Shown piece after piece: positions 43,522-52,162 of a stretch of DNA of 64,000 nucleotides. Below the pieces are notes generated by a model that was not told where the DNA came from, did not search any database, and was given only the letters and a program-made list of their open reading frames with translations. Within the stretch, counting starts at the first letter, position 1; the number at the start of each line of letters is the position of its first letter. The translations under genes were made by a program, and so were the position numbers. The DNA is from Spongiibacteraceae bacterium UBA5047. Its GTDB lineage: Bacteria; Pseudomonadota; Gammaproteobacteria; Pseudomonadales; Spongiibacteraceae. Location of the stretch: assembly GCA_002415025.1 (NCBI GenBank), contig DIBR01000015.1, positions 112,411 to 176,410 of the forward strand. Reading direction: 5' to 3'.

Positions 43522-44757
43522 ATGGATATACAAACAACGCTGACCGCACTCTACCGCGACGAATCACGACGCATACTCGCCACACTCATCCGCCTTTTGG
43601 GCGATTTTGATCTGGCCGAGGAAGCCTTGCAGGACGCATTTATCGCCGCTGCCGAGCAATGGCCAAAAGACGCGGTACCTTCCAACCCCCGCGCCTGGCT
43701 CGTATCGGCAGGTCGATTCAAAGCCATTGACGGCATTCGGCGGCAGCGCCGCATTGTGTACAATGGCGACAATCAGGTGGAGCAGGCTGCGGAAGATATA
43801 CCTGCACCTCACGAACCGCTGGATGATCATATCAACGACGACCATCTGCGCTTGATCTTTACCTGCTGCCACCCGGCCCTCGCGCGCGAGGCCCAGGTTG
43901 CGCTAACACTGCGCACTGTATGCGACCTGACTACCGAAGAAATTGCCAGCGCCTTCCTCAGCACCCCGGCAACGATTGCCCAACGTATCGTGCGCGCGAA
44001 GAATAAAATTCGCGATGCCGGCATTCCCTACGAACTACCCGGCCCCGAGGATCTGCACACCCGTCTGGATTCCGTCCTGCAAGTGGTTTATCTGGTATTC
44101 AACGAGGGTTATTCGGCGACTACCGGCGACACCTTGACGCGTCAGGACCTCTCTCAGGAAGCCATACGGCTGGGCCGCCTGCTTGCAGTCCTTATACCCG
44201 ACACTGACACTCTGGGATTGCTCGCGCTTATGCTCTTGCACGAATCCCGCCGCAGTGCGCGCTGCACACCCGACGGAGAGCTGATTCTGCTCGAAGAGCA
44301 ACAGCGCGACTTGTGGAACCAAGAGCTGATTGCCGAAGGTTCCCGCCTGGTGGAACAGGCCTTGCGAATGCAACCCGTGGGGCTGTATGCACTTCAAGCC
44401 GGTATTGCCGCCGTGCATGGCGCTGCTCGCCATGCCGACGAAACCGACTGGGCAGAGATTGTCGGCTTTTATGATCTGCTACAGCGCGCAGCCCCCTCTC
44501 CAGTGGTTGCACTCAATCGCGCAGTTGCCATTGCCATGCGCGACGGCCCGGCCGCCGGCTTGCTGCTGCTCGACGACCTAAGCAGCGAAAAGGCCTTGCT
44601 CAACTACCTGCCAGCGCATGCAGCCCGAGCTGATCTGTGTCGCCGACTGGGGCGGCCGGACGAGGCTCGAACGAGTTATGAGCGCGCGCTGGCGTTATCA
44701 CAACAAGATTCCCAACGCCGCTATCTGCAAAAGCGCTTGCGGGAACTCGCCTGCTAA
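43522..44757 (+). CDS. ECF sigma factor with C-terminal TPR-like extension (ECF42 type)
   Basis: A 411-aa RNA polymerase sigma factor. Regions 2 and 4 occupy about residues 5-185 (LLGDFDLAEEALQDAFIAAAEQWP, NPRAWLVSAGRFKAIDGIRR, LTTEEIASAFLSTPATIAQRIVRAKNKIR). The long C-terminal part (about 190-411) with YLVFNEGYSAT, LLALMLLHESRRSAR and tandem helical repeats is the TPR-type domain of ECF42 factors, where it replaces an anti-sigma factor. ECF42 genes usually lie beside DGPF/YCII genes; none is visible here. The ATG at 43522 is close to an AGGAG sequence. Confidence 0.9.
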   Translation: MDIQTTLTALYRDESRRILATLIRLLGDFDLAEEALQDAFIAAAEQWPKDAVPSNPRAWLVSAGRFKAIDGIRRQRRIVYNGDNQVEQAAEDIPAPHEPLDDHINDDHLRLIFTCCHPALAREAQVALTLRTVCDLTTEEIASAFLSTPATIAQRIVRAKNKIRDAGIPYELPGPEDLHTRLDSVLQVVYLVFNEGYSATTGDTLTRQDLSQEAIRLGRLLAVLIPDTDTLGLLALMLLHESRRSARCTPDGELILLEEQQRDLWNQELIAEGSRLVEQALRMQPVGLYALQAGIAAVHGAARHADETDWAEIVGFYDLLQRAAPSPVVALNRAVAIAMRDGPAAGLLLLDDLSSEKALLNYLPAHAARADLCRRLGRPDEARTSYERALALSQQDSQRRYLQKRLRELAC

Positions 44758-44812
44758 TGTGAGCTGAGCCAGCTGCGGAGCGGTTGCGGCTGGGTTTATG
44801 CGCTATCTGGGC

Positions 44813-44968
44813 CTACTGTGATTCCGCAGCCTCAACACCCGGTCTCTCGTCGCGCCCCCCGGTCACATCGCCGAACAGCGCATATACCGCGACGCCTGCG
44901 GCGGCAACCAGCGCGACAAACAGGATTGTCTCTACAACCGCTCGATGCGAGCCTTTAAACCTAGACAT
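44813..44968 (-). CDS. 51-aa single-helix membrane protein
   Basis: A short gene seen on direct reading: ATG 44968 to TAG 44813. It reads MSRFKGSHRAVVETILFVAL, then a hydrophobic run of V, A and G ending YALFGDV, then a hydrophilic tail rich in G, R, D and E. The Lys-Gly head, the Glu before the helix and the LFGD end recall Flp/TadE-like small pilin-related proteins, but the Glu is not at the +5 place of true pilins. GAGGAAGTAAAGGAA lies before the start. Function is unknown. Confidence 0.55.
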   Translation of the reverse strand: MSRFKGSHRAVVETILFVALVAAAGVAVYALFGDVTGGRDERPGVEAAESQ

Positions 44969-45137
44969 TTCCTTTACTTCCTCTACCGGCAGGAAAATTC
45001 TGCGTCAACAACCTGCAGACTTAACGAACAGGTCGCTAGACCAGGTTCAGCCGCCAGTCTACCATCAGCTTCACCAAGGCTGGTTAATTGCCCCCGCGCC
45101 GTATTCCGGGAACGTCGACGGCATGAACGCTCTGTCA

Positions 45138-45166
45138 TGTCACCCGGTATCTGCGCCGCCTATACT
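45138..45166 (+). promoter_or_regulatory. Possible promoter of the P450 gene
   Basis: TGTCAC, a 17-base spacer and TATACT (45161-45166), 41 bases before the ATG. The -35 match is poor. Confidence 0.3.
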
Positions 45167-45206
45167 GCTACAACACACCCACTCGCGATGATTCAAGGAG
45201 GCACGT

Positions 45207-46460
45207 ATGTCCGGCTGCCCGGTTCACCAAGGCCCAATCGACAACATTCTCGATCCATCCATTTTTGCGGGCGGCATGCCCTACGAATCGCTGGCGGAAC
45301 TGCGCCAACGCGGGCCGATTGTTCGCATGGAAGACAACATTACCGGCGTACCTTACTGGCTGGTAACGCGGCGCGAAGAGCTGGATTTTATCGAACGCAA
45401 CCCGGAGATATTCTCTTCTCAGGCGCGCAGCGCCATGCCGATGGAAGATGACCAGGAGATGGTGGACAACATCAGCGCCAAAATGCTGATCAATATGGAT
45501 GAACCGCGCCACATGAAAATGCGCCGGGTCGTGCGAGACGCGTTTACCCCTCGCGCGGTTGATCAGCACCTGCCCTTTCTCGAAGAGCATGCAAAGAAGG
45601 TTCTTGACGCCGTAGCGGCAAAAGGCGAATGCGAGTTTGTAACTGAGGTAGCCTCTGAGCTACCCCTGTTTACAATTCTGCATTTACTCGACGTGCCAGC
45701 CGAAGATCGCAACAAGGTTTTCGACTGGACCAACCGCATGATGTTCGCCGATGACCCTGACGCCTCCGGCGGCAAGGAGGACGCTGAAGCCGCCGCTGCG
45801 GAGCTGATGGAATACGCCTACATGCTCAAAGTGGGCTGGGACAGCGAGCCGCGCGATACCGTAACCGGCGCCCTGCTGCGCGGAGAAATTGACGGCGAGC
45901 CTATCAGTGACGAAGAGTTTATCTGGATGTTTCTGATGACCATCACCGCCGGCAACGAAAGTACGCGCACCAGCATCAGCCACGGTATGCGCCTCTTGAT
46001 GGAGCATCCGGACCAATTGGAGTGGCTGCGCCAGAACCCCGACCAGATTCCAAACGCGGTCGACGAAATGCTGCGCTACAACACGGCCTTCGTCTGCATG
46101 AAACGCACCGCCATGCAGGATATCGAAGTGGGCGGCCAGCAGATTAAGCAGGGCGACAAAATTATTCTGCACTACCACACGGTTAATCATGACGAGCAGG
46201 TATTTGGTGACGACGCCATGCAATTTGACGTAAAGCGCGCCCAGCGCCACAAGGATCTGAGTCGCGACTTGCGCTCCTTCGGCACCGGCTCACATTTCTG
46301 CCTGGGTACGCATTTGGCGAAACAGGAAATGCGAATCATGTTCGAGCAGATTTTACCGCGCCTGCGTAACCCGGAGTTTGCGGGGCCGGTAAAATATATG
46401 CAGTCCTATTTCATCAATGGCATTCGGGAAATGCCGATTCGGTTTACCGCAGAGTCCTGA
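45207..46460 (+). CDS. Cytochrome P450
   Basis: A 417-aa soluble bacterial P450. The heme-binding loop is FGTGSHFCLGTHLAKQEM with the thiolate Cys near 361. The I-helix reads TAGNESTRTSISHGM near 250-264, with Glu-Ser in place of the usual acid-Thr pair, and the ExxR motif is seen in DEMLR. The AGNE-TR-xIxHGM pattern is shared by CYP124/125/142-like enzymes that hydroxylate steroid side chains and branched lipids; substrate is therefore a guess. AGGAGG lies before the ATG. No ferredoxin gene is next to it. Confidence 0.93.
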   Translation: MSGCPVHQGPIDNILDPSIFAGGMPYESLAELRQRGPIVRMEDNITGVPYWLVTRREELDFIERNPEIFSSQARSAMPMEDDQEMVDNISAKMLINMDEPRHMKMRRVVRDAFTPRAVDQHLPFLEEHAKKVLDAVAAKGECEFVTEVASELPLFTILHLLDVPAEDRNKVFDWTNRMMFADDPDASGGKEDAEAAAAELMEYAYMLKVGWDSEPRDTVTGALLRGEIDGEPISDEEFIWMFLMTITAGNESTRTSISHGMRLLMEHPDQLEWLRQNPDQIPNAVDEMLRYNTAFVCMKRTAMQDIEVGGQQIKQGDKIILHYHTVNHDEQVFGDDAMQFDVKRAQRHKDLSRDLRSFGTGSHFCLGTHLAKQEMRIMFEQILPRLRNPEFAGPVKYMQSYFINGIREMPIRFTAES

Positions 46461-46473
46461 GTGCGTCACCCGT

Positions 46474-46496
46474 GGCGGCGGCCTTTAGCCGCCGCC
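46474..46496. terminator. Hairpin between convergent P450 and GDSL genes
   Basis: A perfect 9-bp stem, GGCGGCGGC/GCCGCCGCC, with a five-base loop. It includes the stop codon and last codons of the GDSL gene. No U-tract follows on either strand, so termination is likely but not certain. Confidence 0.45.
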
Positions 46497-47237
46497 ATTG
46501 CACAACACAGCGATGCTGCTTAAAGCGCCGGTTCGGTCGCTACATTCGGCCAGCAGCGCGCGAACCCATAAACCGTATTGCTTGGCCGAGGGGTGCAGGC
46601 CATCCTCCGCTAGCAGTGTTGTGTCATCCAGCGCCTGTCGGGAGATGAGAGTGACATTCAAACGAGCAACCCTGAAATCACGGCTGACTGTACTATTGAT
46701 CACATTGAAACGGTCGATCGCTTTCGATACGGATGCGCCGCTTTCCCCGAGACTCAGGCCAAAGGTCGTAAACGCGTAATCCGGAATCGATAGCAGAAAT
46801 ACGCGGTCTGCCCGGCCACCGGCCAACGCAATGCTGCGTTGCAACAAGGTCTTTAAGTCCTGGCGATACTCGACTTCACTGCGCCCCTGAAACTGGTTGT
46901 TAACCCCGATCTGCAGGGCAACGAGATCGTAAGGCGGCGATATCACGCCGGAAGAGGAGTTGTCATTCAACGCGCGCCGCTCAATCGCGCTCAATAAATT
47001 GCCAGTCGTCCAACCCGTGGCCGCCACAATGTCAGTCTCTACAACCACACCGCGCCGCGCCGACAACTGGCGGGCCAGTTGCTGCGGCCAGCTCATGCTG
47101 GGCGGCACGCCCTCGCCAACGGTATAGGAGTCGCCCAAGGCAAGAAAACGCAGAGGGTGTTCTGCAGGCGAATTAGCCCGGACGAGCGAGATGCCGAGCA
47201 TCAACATCAAAGCAAGCGCTCTGATACGGACTACCAC
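46485..47237 (-). CDS. SGNH/GDSL esterase
   Basis: A 250-aa exported hydrolase. A signal sequence (about 1-22) is followed by block I ALGDSYTVGEG (Ser near 36), block III GVNNQFQG, and block V DGLHPSAKQYG with the catalytic Asp and His. It is an esterase or lipase of the TesA-like superfamily; the substrate is unknown. The last residues (CNGGG) are encoded by the convergent hairpin. It follows the mutase-like gene by 19 bases and may be the last gene of the arsenical operon. Confidence 0.87.
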   Translation of the reverse strand: MVVRIRALALMLMLGISLVRANSPAEHPLRFLALGDSYTVGEGVPPSMSWPQQLARQLSARRGVVVETDIVAATGWTTGNLLSAIERRALNDNSSSGVISPPYDLVALQIGVNNQFQGRSEVEYRQDLKTLLQRSIALAGGRADRVFLLSIPDYAFTTFGLSLGESGASVSKAIDRFNVINSTVSRDFRVARLNVTLISRQALDDTTLLAEDGLHPSAKQYGLWVRALLAECSDRTGALSSIAVLCNGGG

Positions 47238-47256
47238 GCTGCGTTCAACATCCCGC

Positions 47257-47748
47257 TCAGGCAGATGGGTCGCGCTTCTTTTTGCCCGGCCAGGTCGTTA
47301 ACTCCAGCCCCCAGAAAAACAGAGCGCCGCCAACGATAGCCGCTATTGCGCCCAGCGCGAGCATGCCTTGCACGATCCCTTCAGCAATTGCGCTGCCCTC
47401 AAAGCCGGCACCGGCAATCGGGGTTGCCTGACTGGTGCCCAGCACGGCTGCCAATGTAAGCGACAACCAGATGATGACCATACCGGCCACGTTGAAATAG
47501 TAGGTATAGCGCAGTTGGGTGAATGACAACTGCAGGCGCTGCCAGGCCAGGCCGATAATCAGCAGGGCCATGCCGCCCTGCACCGCACTCAGATGCGCCG
47601 ACAACCCCATGCGGGGATTGGTGAAATACGGAATAAACAGGCCTTCGATCAGGCCCACCAGAAATAGCACGGCGCCCCACACCAGCACGCGCCGGGATTT
47701 TTCTTCGATTTCATCGACCTGACCTATCGGATCAATATAACGCTGCAT
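47257..47748 (-). CDS. Hydroxylaminobenzene mutase-like membrane protein
   Basis: A 163-aa membrane protein with four helices. The segment LFLVGLIEGLFIPYFTNPRMGLSAHLSAVQGGMALL closely resembles HabA/HabB, which rearrange hydroxylaminobenzene to aminophenol. NPRMGLSAHL is the family signature. Many homologues occur without nitroarene genes, so the real role here is open. It is 88 bases downstream of the VTT/FAD gene on the same strand. Confidence 0.7.
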   Translation of the reverse strand: MQRYIDPIGQVDEIEEKSRRVLVWGAVLFLVGLIEGLFIPYFTNPRMGLSAHLSAVQGGMALLIIGLAWQRLQLSFTQLRYTYYFNVAGMVIIWLSLTLAAVLGTSQATPIAGAGFEGSAIAEGIVQGMLALGAIAAIVGGALFFWGLELTTWPGKKKRDPSA

Positions 47749-47836
47749 CTGTCTGCCCCTTTTCTGTTGTTGTTAATTGTTGTTATTAACAGGGTACGTA
47801 CGCCAGTCGCCAGCAGATCTTTTTTATCAGGGCTGC

Positions 47837-49978
47837 CTACAACTGCCAGCGGTGAAACTTCTGAACCCAGGCCAGTAATTTTTGCGGTGCATGCGCCTTG
47901 CCCCACTCGCCCGCTGCGTATTTGTTGGCCTCGGCCAGGGTCGGGTAAATATGTATCGTACCGAGAATTTTTTTAAGGCCCAGACCGTGCTTCATTGCCA
48001 GCACATACTCGGCGAGCAAATCACCCGCATGGGCCCCGACAATGGTAACACCCAATATCTTGTCGGAATTTTTGGGGGTAATGATTTTGACAAAGCCGTG
48101 ATCACTGCCGTCGGCTATCGCCCGATCCAGGTCATCAATACCGTAGCGGGTAACTTCGAAATCAATTCCCTGCTCGAGCGCTTCCTGTTCGTTCAAACCC
48201 ACCCGCGCCACCTCGGGGCTGGTAAAGGTTGCCCAGGGAATAACGGAATAGTCGACCCGGAATTTTTTGAACCGTCCGAACAGCGCGTTCACTGAGGCAT
48301 ACCAGGCCTGATGAGCAGCGGTGTGAGTAAACTGATAGGGGCCGGCGACATCGCCACAGGCGTAAATATTCGGGTAGCGAGTTTGCAAAAACTCATTCAG
48401 CGCAAGGGTGCCGTTTGCATCGGTTTCGATTCCCAGCTTGTCGAGATCCATGCCGGCGGTATTGGCCTTGCGCCCGATGGCAACCAGCAATTCGTCAAAC
48501 ACCAGACGCACTTCTTGACCATTACCTTGGCTGTCAGTGCGGCTGGCGTAAAGCACCTTCTCATCACCTTCACGGGCAAAACGTTTAGCCTTGTGCTCCA
48601 GTAGTAAATTGACGCCATCACCGCGCAAGGCCTCAGCCATAAGCTCTGAAACCTCCATGTCTTCACGCAGCAGAATCCGGGGCAGCATTTCCACTTGCGT
48701 TACCTCGGCGCCGAGACGGGCAAAAGCCTGTGACAACTCGCAGCCAATAGGGCCACCGCCAAGCACCAGCAAGCGCCCCGGATTGCGGTCCAGCTTCCAC
48801 AAGGTGTCAGAGGTCAGATAGCCAACTTCGTCAAGTCCTGCAAAGGGAGGTACCAGCGGCCGGGCGCCGCTGGCGATAATAATGCTCTTGGCGCTGAGCG
48901 TTTCCGTGTCACCGTTTGTTTTACGTATCTCCACTTCCCAGGGAGACAGCAGCCTTGCCTCGCCCTGACGACAGTCAACACCCAACTCGGTGTAGCGTTC
49001 GACAGAATCATGGGGCTCGATTTTTTTCACGACATCCTGAATGCGGCTCATTACTCTGGCAAATTCGGCTTCAGGCTTCAGTGCCTTCAGGCCATAGTCC
49101 GGGGCGTGACTCGCCAATGAATGCACTTGCGCGCTTTTAATCAGGGCTTTTGAGGGTACACAACCGGTGTTGAGGCAATCGCCGCCCATATTCTCCCGCT
49201 CTACCAGCGTGACGCTCGCTTTCACGGTTGCAGCGATGTAGGAACTCACCAGACCCGCCGAACCGGCGCCGATGACAATCAGGTTGCGATCAAAGGTTGC
49301 CGGCTTCTTCCAGCCCCGGTACACCCGCAGCGCCTGCAGACGATTCACCAGGGCGCGACCAATCCAGGGCAACAGACCCAGCAACACAAAAGCACCAATC
49401 AGGCTCGGCGAAAACAAACCCGCCGTAGACTCCAGTTGCGCCAGCTCGGTTCCGGCGTTCACATACACCGCCGTGCCCGCGAGCATGCCCAGTTGGCTTA
49501 CCCAGTAGAAGGTCCAGGTTTTGATGGGCGTCAGGCCCATCGCGAGATTGATAAGAAAGAACGGGAACACCGGCACCAACCTGAGGGTAAACAGGTAGAA
49601 GGCGCCGTCTTTTTCCATACCCTTGTTCAGGGTTTTGAGACGCTCGGAAAAGCGCTCCTGCACGGAGTCGCGCAGCAGATAACGTGCCACCAAAAACGCC
49701 AGCGTGGCACCGACGCTTGAAGCAAAGGACACCAGAAGCAGGCCGACACCGAGACCGAAAACCGCACCGCCCGCCAGAGTCATCACTGCCGCACCGGGAA
49801 TCGACAAAGCCGTTACCAGCACATACAGCACAAAAAACAATCCGCATACGAGTAGCGCGTTGTCGACGTAGTAAGCCTGCAAGTCACCGAGCCGGCTCTG
49901 CAAAAAGTTCAGACTCAAATACTGATTCAGGTCAAAATAAAATATGGCGATGACAAGTGCGCCAACCAGGCCAATCAA
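47837..49978 (-). CDS. VTT-domain/FAD pyridine nucleotide-disulfide oxidoreductase fusion
   Basis: A 713-aa fusion. Residues about 1-225 are a TVP38/TMEM64 (VTT/SNARE-associated) membrane domain with GAAVMTLAGGAVFGLGVGLLLVSFASSVGATLAFLVARYLLRD. Residues about 230-713 are a flavoprotein disulfide reductase with GAGSAGLVSSYIAA, the redox disulfide GGDCLNTGCVPS, the NAD(P)H motif GGGPIGCELSQAF, and the dimer-interface HIYPTLAE near the end. It looks like mercuric reductase and lipoamide dehydrogenase, but lacks the N-terminal HMA domain and the C-terminal vicinal cysteines of MerA. The next genes upstream are the radical SAM protein and ArsM. Confidence 0.9.
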   Translation of the reverse strand: MIGLVGALVIAIFYFDLNQYLSLNFLQSRLGDLQAYYVDNALLVCGLFFVLYVLVTALSIPGAAVMTLAGGAVFGLGVGLLLVSFASSVGATLAFLVARYLLRDSVQERFSERLKTLNKGMEKDGAFYLFTLRLVPVFPFFLINLAMGLTPIKTWTFYWVSQLGMLAGTAVYVNAGTELAQLESTAGLFSPSLIGAFVLLGLLPWIGRALVNRLQALRVYRGWKKPATFDRNLIVIGAGSAGLVSSYIAATVKASVTLVERENMGGDCLNTGCVPSKALIKSAQVHSLASHAPDYGLKALKPEAEFARVMSRIQDVVKKIEPHDSVERYTELGVDCRQGEARLLSPWEVEIRKTNGDTETLSAKSIIIASGARPLVPPFAGLDEVGYLTSDTLWKLDRNPGRLLVLGGGPIGCELSQAFARLGAEVTQVEMLPRILLREDMEVSELMAEALRGDGVNLLLEHKAKRFAREGDEKVLYASRTDSQGNGQEVRLVFDELLVAIGRKANTAGMDLDKLGIETDANGTLALNEFLQTRYPNIYACGDVAGPYQFTHTAAHQAWYASVNALFGRFKKFRVDYSVIPWATFTSPEVARVGLNEQEALEQGIDFEVTRYGIDDLDRAIADGSDHGFVKIITPKNSDKILGVTIVGAHAGDLLAEYVLAMKHGLGLKKILGTIHIYPTLAEANKYAAGEWGKAHAPQKLLAWVQKFHRWQL

Positions 49979-50014
49979 ACTGAGCTTTTTGATAGTGTTC
50001 TCCTTATTGCGGCG

Positions 50015-50935
50015 TTATATTTCGCTACACGACGCGCCGTATTTAAAACAGCTAAAGCAGCGATGATGACGCAGCATAATGCGTTGATTCAGGCTTTCTT
50101 GCAGTGTGCCGCCAAGGTTGTAGGCCGGATCATCGTCAACCAGAGTACACGCATAGACGCCCATGCGTCCGTTTTGTTTAACGACCATACGACTAAAGCC
50201 ACACATAAATTGAGCGCGCGTTTCGCCAGTGTGATGCTCGGTCATACAACGTTCCGTAATTTCCGGCACCGCTGCAGTCGAGCCCGGCGGTAAAAAATCC
50301 GGGAACGAAATCAGCCGCACGTCGCGCGGCAATCCCCAGCGTTCAAATAGACTCTGGTAAGCGCTCTCGATTGCCACACTGTCCTCGTCACTTGACCATT
50401 GCCGCGCAACCGAGATATCAAATCCGCACTGATGCAGTTCCGCCAACGCCTGAAAGGACTCATCAAAAGTTCCCTTGCCACGCGCCCGCTCATGACGACC
50501 CCAATCGGGATAGTCGATGCTGACACGAAACCTAAGCGGATGCTCTGCCGAGCGCAGCGGCTCAACCTGATGCATTCGCTGCAACAGTGGCCGCGTACCA
50601 TTGGTGAGCACAAGACAGGGCTTAAAGCGCAAGGCGTACTCAAGAATCAGGTGAAACTCACGGGCAACAAAGGGCTCGCCGCCGGTAAAGGAAAAGTTTT
50701 CGACCCCGAGCTCAACCGCTTCGTCAATAAAGGGGCGTACATCGGCCAGTGTCATCAGCTGCAGGCGATCATCCCCCGGCTTTGACCCTTCCAGACAAAA
50801 CGGGCACTCCAGGTTGCAAGCCGTGCCGGTGTGAAACCAAAGCTCGCGCAGTGCCGATGATTCGATATAACCGCGCGGATCGCCACCACGGGTGGTTGAC
50901 CAACTGTCTGCTCTCGCGATCACCTGCATCAGCAA
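50015..50935 (-). CDS. Radical SAM protein with SPASM-like C-terminus
   Basis: A 306-aa iron-sulfur enzyme. The radical SAM cluster motif CNLECPFC (Cys40, 44, 47) follows ELWFHTGTA, and FSFTGGEPF is the SAM-binding GGE motif. Near the C-terminus cysteines in FMCGF, YACTL, CFSC and a last Cys303 can hold a second [4Fe-4S] cluster, like a short SPASM domain. It differs from ArsS in lacking the DUF3641 end. It overlaps the ArsM gene by seven bases, so the two probably work in turn on an arsenic compound. Confidence 0.88.
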   Translation of the reverse strand: MLMQVIARADSWSTTRGGDPRGYIESSALRELWFHTGTACNLECPFCLEGSKPGDDRLQLMTLADVRPFIDEAVELGVENFSFTGGEPFVAREFHLILEYALRFKPCLVLTNGTRPLLQRMHQVEPLRSAEHPLRFRVSIDYPDWGRHERARGKGTFDESFQALAELHQCGFDISVARQWSSDEDSVAIESAYQSLFERWGLPRDVRLISFPDFLPPGSTAAVPEITERCMTEHHTGETRAQFMCGFSRMVVKQNGRMGVYACTLVDDDPAYNLGGTLQESLNQRIMLRHHRCFSCFKYGASCSEI

Positions 50936-51972
50936 CAGCCCCCGGCTTCAGCCCCCGTTGCCGATCGGGAAAACGGCAACAGTTCACCGCAGCCTGGGAA
51001 AATTCCATAATGTCGGTCAAAGCTACCGATGAAGTCAAAGTGCGGTGCAAAGCGCGATTCTTTCAACATCCGAAAGCTGTTCCCGCAAACGGGAAATACG
51101 CGACCCGTTTCAATGACGTGATGACTGTCGAGTTCGAAAACCGAAGGCTGCCCTGTAACCGTACCGCGATACACAACAGCCTGGCCATAATCCTCGCAGG
51201 AAGGCTCCAAACCATCGAGCTTGAACAGACGGTATGTGGCCGAAAAAAACTTCGCTGGTGAAACTTTACTCGCAATGTCTGCGTTGTTGATAGCCAGCGG
51301 CCGGTCTTCCACCAGACGCGGATCAACAAAGCCACTGCGCTTGGCCAACGACAAAAAATCATTCCAGTACAAGGCGCCTGACAGACACTCTCCGTACAGC
51401 ACGGGGTCGCTCGCCAGGTGTGCCGGCAGGCGCCGGTCTGCATAGACATCCGAAAAGTAAAACTCCCCGCCTGGCTTCAACACCCGATGTACTTCACGTA
51501 ATACGGCATCTTTATCGGGAGACAGGTTGATCACACAGTTTGAAATAACAATGTCAAAACTGTTGTCTTGCAGGCCCAACTCGTCGAGCTTCTCGATATA
51601 CCCTTCAAGAAACTCGACATTGCTCTTCTGGTAGCCAAACTGTTCGCGGTGGTAGTCCTGATGCTTGCGCGCCACGGCCAGCTGTTCCGCAGTCATGTCC
51701 ACCCCGACCACGAAACCCTGCTCACCCACCAGCGCAGACAAGGCATAGACATCGCGGCCGCTGCCGCTGCCCAGATCAAGAATTCGCATTCCTTCAAGAA
51801 CCTGCGGAGCAACCAGACCACAGCCGTAGTAGCGGCTGAGCGTTTCCGGGTGCAGGCGGGACAACACCGGCTTTAGCCAATCAGGCGGCGCAACATCGCA
51901 GCAGGCATCTGTTTGCAAATCACTACTCGATTGTAGCTGCTTCCCGTAATAGTCCTTGACGTCATCCAGCAT
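50929..51972 (-). CDS. arsM: Arsenite S-adenosylmethionine methyltransferase
   Basis: A 347-aa methyltransferase. The SAM motif LDLGSGSGRDVY lies at 66-77, then GVDMTAEQL. The arsenite-binding cysteines of ArsM are in place: YYGCGL (Cys51), SNCVINL (Cys146) and GECLSGALY (Cys196), besides a Cys pair at 24-25 near the N-terminus and a terminal GGCC. This set separates ArsM from other methyltransferases. It turns arsenite into methylated species, either for volatilisation or as first step to arsenosugars and arsenolipids. GAGG lies before the ATG. No arsR gene is seen beside it. Confidence 0.92.
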   Translation of the reverse strand: MLDDVKDYYGKQLQSSSDLQTDACCDVAPPDWLKPVLSRLHPETLSRYYGCGLVAPQVLEGMRILDLGSGSGRDVYALSALVGEQGFVVGVDMTAEQLAVARKHQDYHREQFGYQKSNVEFLEGYIEKLDELGLQDNSFDIVISNCVINLSPDKDAVLREVHRVLKPGGEFYFSDVYADRRLPAHLASDPVLYGECLSGALYWNDFLSLAKRSGFVDPRLVEDRPLAINNADIASKVSPAKFFSATYRLFKLDGLEPSCEDYGQAVVYRGTVTGQPSVFELDSHHVIETGRVFPVCGNSFRMLKESRFAPHFDFIGSFDRHYGIFPGCGELLPFSRSATGAEAGGCC

Positions 51973-52162
51973 AGTTACCTCTGTGCTACCTCTACCTCGA
52001 TACTGATGTTTAGATGCCCGCCAGCCTATTCCGTTACAGGCTCACTACAAAAGCGTTGTTTCCTCTACAGACCACCGGCCAGGGTCACCCATTCGGGTGT
52101 GGTCGCCGCTGTGCCGGCCACTCACACTCGGAGCCTGTGAATCTCCCAGGAGCAAGCAGACC

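Noticed and set aside
47837..49978. Mercuric reductase (merA)
   Set aside because: The redox disulfide is there, but the C-terminal Cys pair and HMA domain of MerA are missing and a VTT membrane domain is fused instead; no mer genes nearby.
50015..50935. ArsS (arsenosugar radical SAM) as a firm name
   Set aside because: The C-terminal part is SPASM-like and lacks the DUF3641 end; only the neighbourhood supports a role with arsenic.
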